Source: M30B53 sp964600785
GTDB lineage: Bacteria; Planctomycetota; Planctomycetia; Pirellulales; UBA1268
Direction of reading: 5' to 3'
Assembly (NCBI GenBank): GCA_964600785.1
Contig: CAZRKH010000060.1
Span: 1-17,919 of the forward strand
DNA length: 17,919 bases
The notes under the pieces are model-generated. The model worked only from the letters and a program-made list of their open reading frames with translations. It was not told the DNA's origin and ran no database searches. The translations under genes and the position numbers were made by a program. Every line of letters starts with the position of its first letter. Within the stretch, counting starts at the first letter, position 1. Shown here piece by piece: positions 17,267-17,919 of the stretch.

Positions 17267-17919
17267 ATGCCGCAGGACCGTGGACACACCGCCGGTCCGA
17301 CCGCCCGCCTCAGCCTGGCCATTGTTGCACTGGCGGGACTGGCGGTGACGGCGGGATGCACCTCGCCGCTCTCAGCAGTGGCGATGCGGGAGGCGATGTT
17401 CGAGCTTTCCGACTACGGCGAGCCGCTACCGGAAGAGGAACACAACCTGGCCTCTGAAGAGCGGTCACCGCCCGAGGCGATGCCCGATGAACCGCCCGCC
17501 CCGCCACCGATGACGCTCGAGGAGGCGATCGACCGGGCGATCGAGCGGCTCGCCGACAGCGGCGGCCTCGATGAGGCGACCCGAGACATGCTTCTGGAAA
17601 CACTCGAGGCGACCGACCCGGCCGACTGGCCGGTGGTGATCGATTCGTTTGCCGCGTCGCTCGAGACCTCGGTGGCCCGGCACCGCCGGACGCACGACGC
17701 CGCCGAGGAGGCTGGAGACTCTCCGGTACAGCAGGCATCCGCCGAGGTTGCTGTCGATGGGTCAGCAGAGCCCGCCGATCCAGTGCCGGAGGTGGCACCA
17801 GCGGACGCGGCTGCCGACGACGAGGCCGAACCCAAGCCCGAACCCAAGCCCGAACCCAAGCCGCAAGCCACGCCTGAACCCAAGCCTGAACCCAAGCCCG
17901 AACCCAAGCCGCAAGCCAC
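17267..17919 (+). CDS. putative lipoprotein with Pro-Glu-Lys repeats (3' end outside the window)
   Basis: At least 217 residues, open at the window edge. The N-terminus has a short basic region, a hydrophobic stretch (about 15-29) and a lipobox-like TAGC with Cys31, so export and lipid attachment are likely; Thr at -3 is less usual than Leu. Residues 82-143 look helical and acidic (TLEEAIDRAIERLADSGG, then LDEATRDMLLETLEATDPAD) and may be a small domain. From residue 188 the chain is EPKP repeated, with a QATP step every 16 residues. Such Pro/charged stretches are extended linkers, as in TonB-like proteins, and could reach across the periplasm. AGGAAGG (17250-17256) lies 10 nt before the ATG. 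I do not recognise the family; the function is unknown. Confidence 0.75.
   Translation, partial: MPQDRGHTAGPTARLSLAIVALAGLAVTAGCTSPLSAVAMREAMFELSDYGEPLPEEEHNLASEERSPPEAMPDEPPAPPPMTLEEAIDRAIERLADSGGLDEATRDMLLETLEATDPADWPVVIDSFAASLETSVARHRRTHDAAEEAGDSPVQQASAEVAVDGSAEPADPVPEVAPADAAADDEAEPKPEPKPEPKPQATPEPKPEPKPEPKPQA
17828..17919 (+). repeat. nested 12-bp and 48-bp tandem repeat, running off the window
   Basis: The unit GAACCCAAGCCC (Glu-Pro-Lys-Pro) occurs three times and is followed by a 12-bp variant (Gln-Ala-Thr-Pro) to make a 48-bp higher-order unit at 17828-17875. A second copy begins at 17876, and its visible 44 bases differ from the first at one position. The total copy number is unknown because the window ends inside it. 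Confidence 0.93.

Noticed and set aside
17059..17361. A 101-residue N-terminal extension of PyrB
   Set aside because: The extra sequence is Arg/Pro-rich, does not fit the aspartate transcarbamoylase family, and overlaps the divergent promoter region; the ATG at 17058 or 17052 fits family length.
17413..17919. A Gly/Leu/Ser-rich repeated open frame on the minus strand at the window end
   Set aside because: It is the complement of the EPKP repeat. The plus-strand frame has a ribosome-binding site, a lipoprotein signal and a non-repetitive domain.

Overview
The window is high-GC bacterial DNA with long antisense shadow ORFs. Several features point to a planctomycete, probably of the Pirellulales type: a DUF1598 protein (a family I know essentially only from Planctomycetes), a TolC-type protein of planctomycete style, and genes for methanofuran-type C1 cofactor synthesis in a bacterium. 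The taxon call is inference from gene content; there is no rRNA gene to confirm it.

Layout. 1-1698 (+): the 3' end of a probable TolC-family outer-membrane gene, overlapping by 4 nt a tRNA-dihydrouridine synthase gene. 1750-7780 (+): an iron-sulfur region with a SufR-type [4Fe-4S] regulator, an isolated complex I subunit nuoB, sufC, sufB and sufD, then one gene encoding a Rieske domain fused to a SufT/MIP18 (DUF59) domain. No sufS, sufU or sufE is present. 7810-10402 (+): three genes joined by GTGA overlaps that match the archaeal methanofuran enzymes MfnD (ATP-grasp), MfnF and MfnE (amino-acid-kinase fold). 10413-11900 (-): a DUF1598 protein with an unusual repetitive N-terminus. 12084-14054 (+): an FHA-GAF-sigma54 activator, divergent from the DUF1598 gene. 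14054-14194: a hairpin-rich convergent gap. 14194-17058 (-): pyrB, pyrC and a YacP/Rae1-type nuclease. 17267 to the window end (+): a lipoprotein whose nested Pro/Glu/Lys repeats run off the edge.

How the genes fit together. SufR probably senses Fe-S status and controls the genes downstream of it. SufBCD is the scaffold/ATPase complex, and the Rieske-SufT protein is a candidate maturation factor. NuoB binds cluster N2 of complex I, so it could be a client placed beside its assembly machinery. The mfn triad would make the furan-tyramine(or tyrosine)-glutamate core of methanofuran/methylofuran for tetrahydromethanopterin-linked formaldehyde oxidation; its core partner genes are not in the window. 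pyrB and pyrC encode steps 2 and 3 of UMP synthesis and overlap by 4 nt.

The most notable points are the suf-nuoB-Rieske/SufT-mfn arrangement, the Rieske-SufT fusion, and two separate 12-bp-period repeat tracts that encode extracytoplasmic linkers or signal regions.
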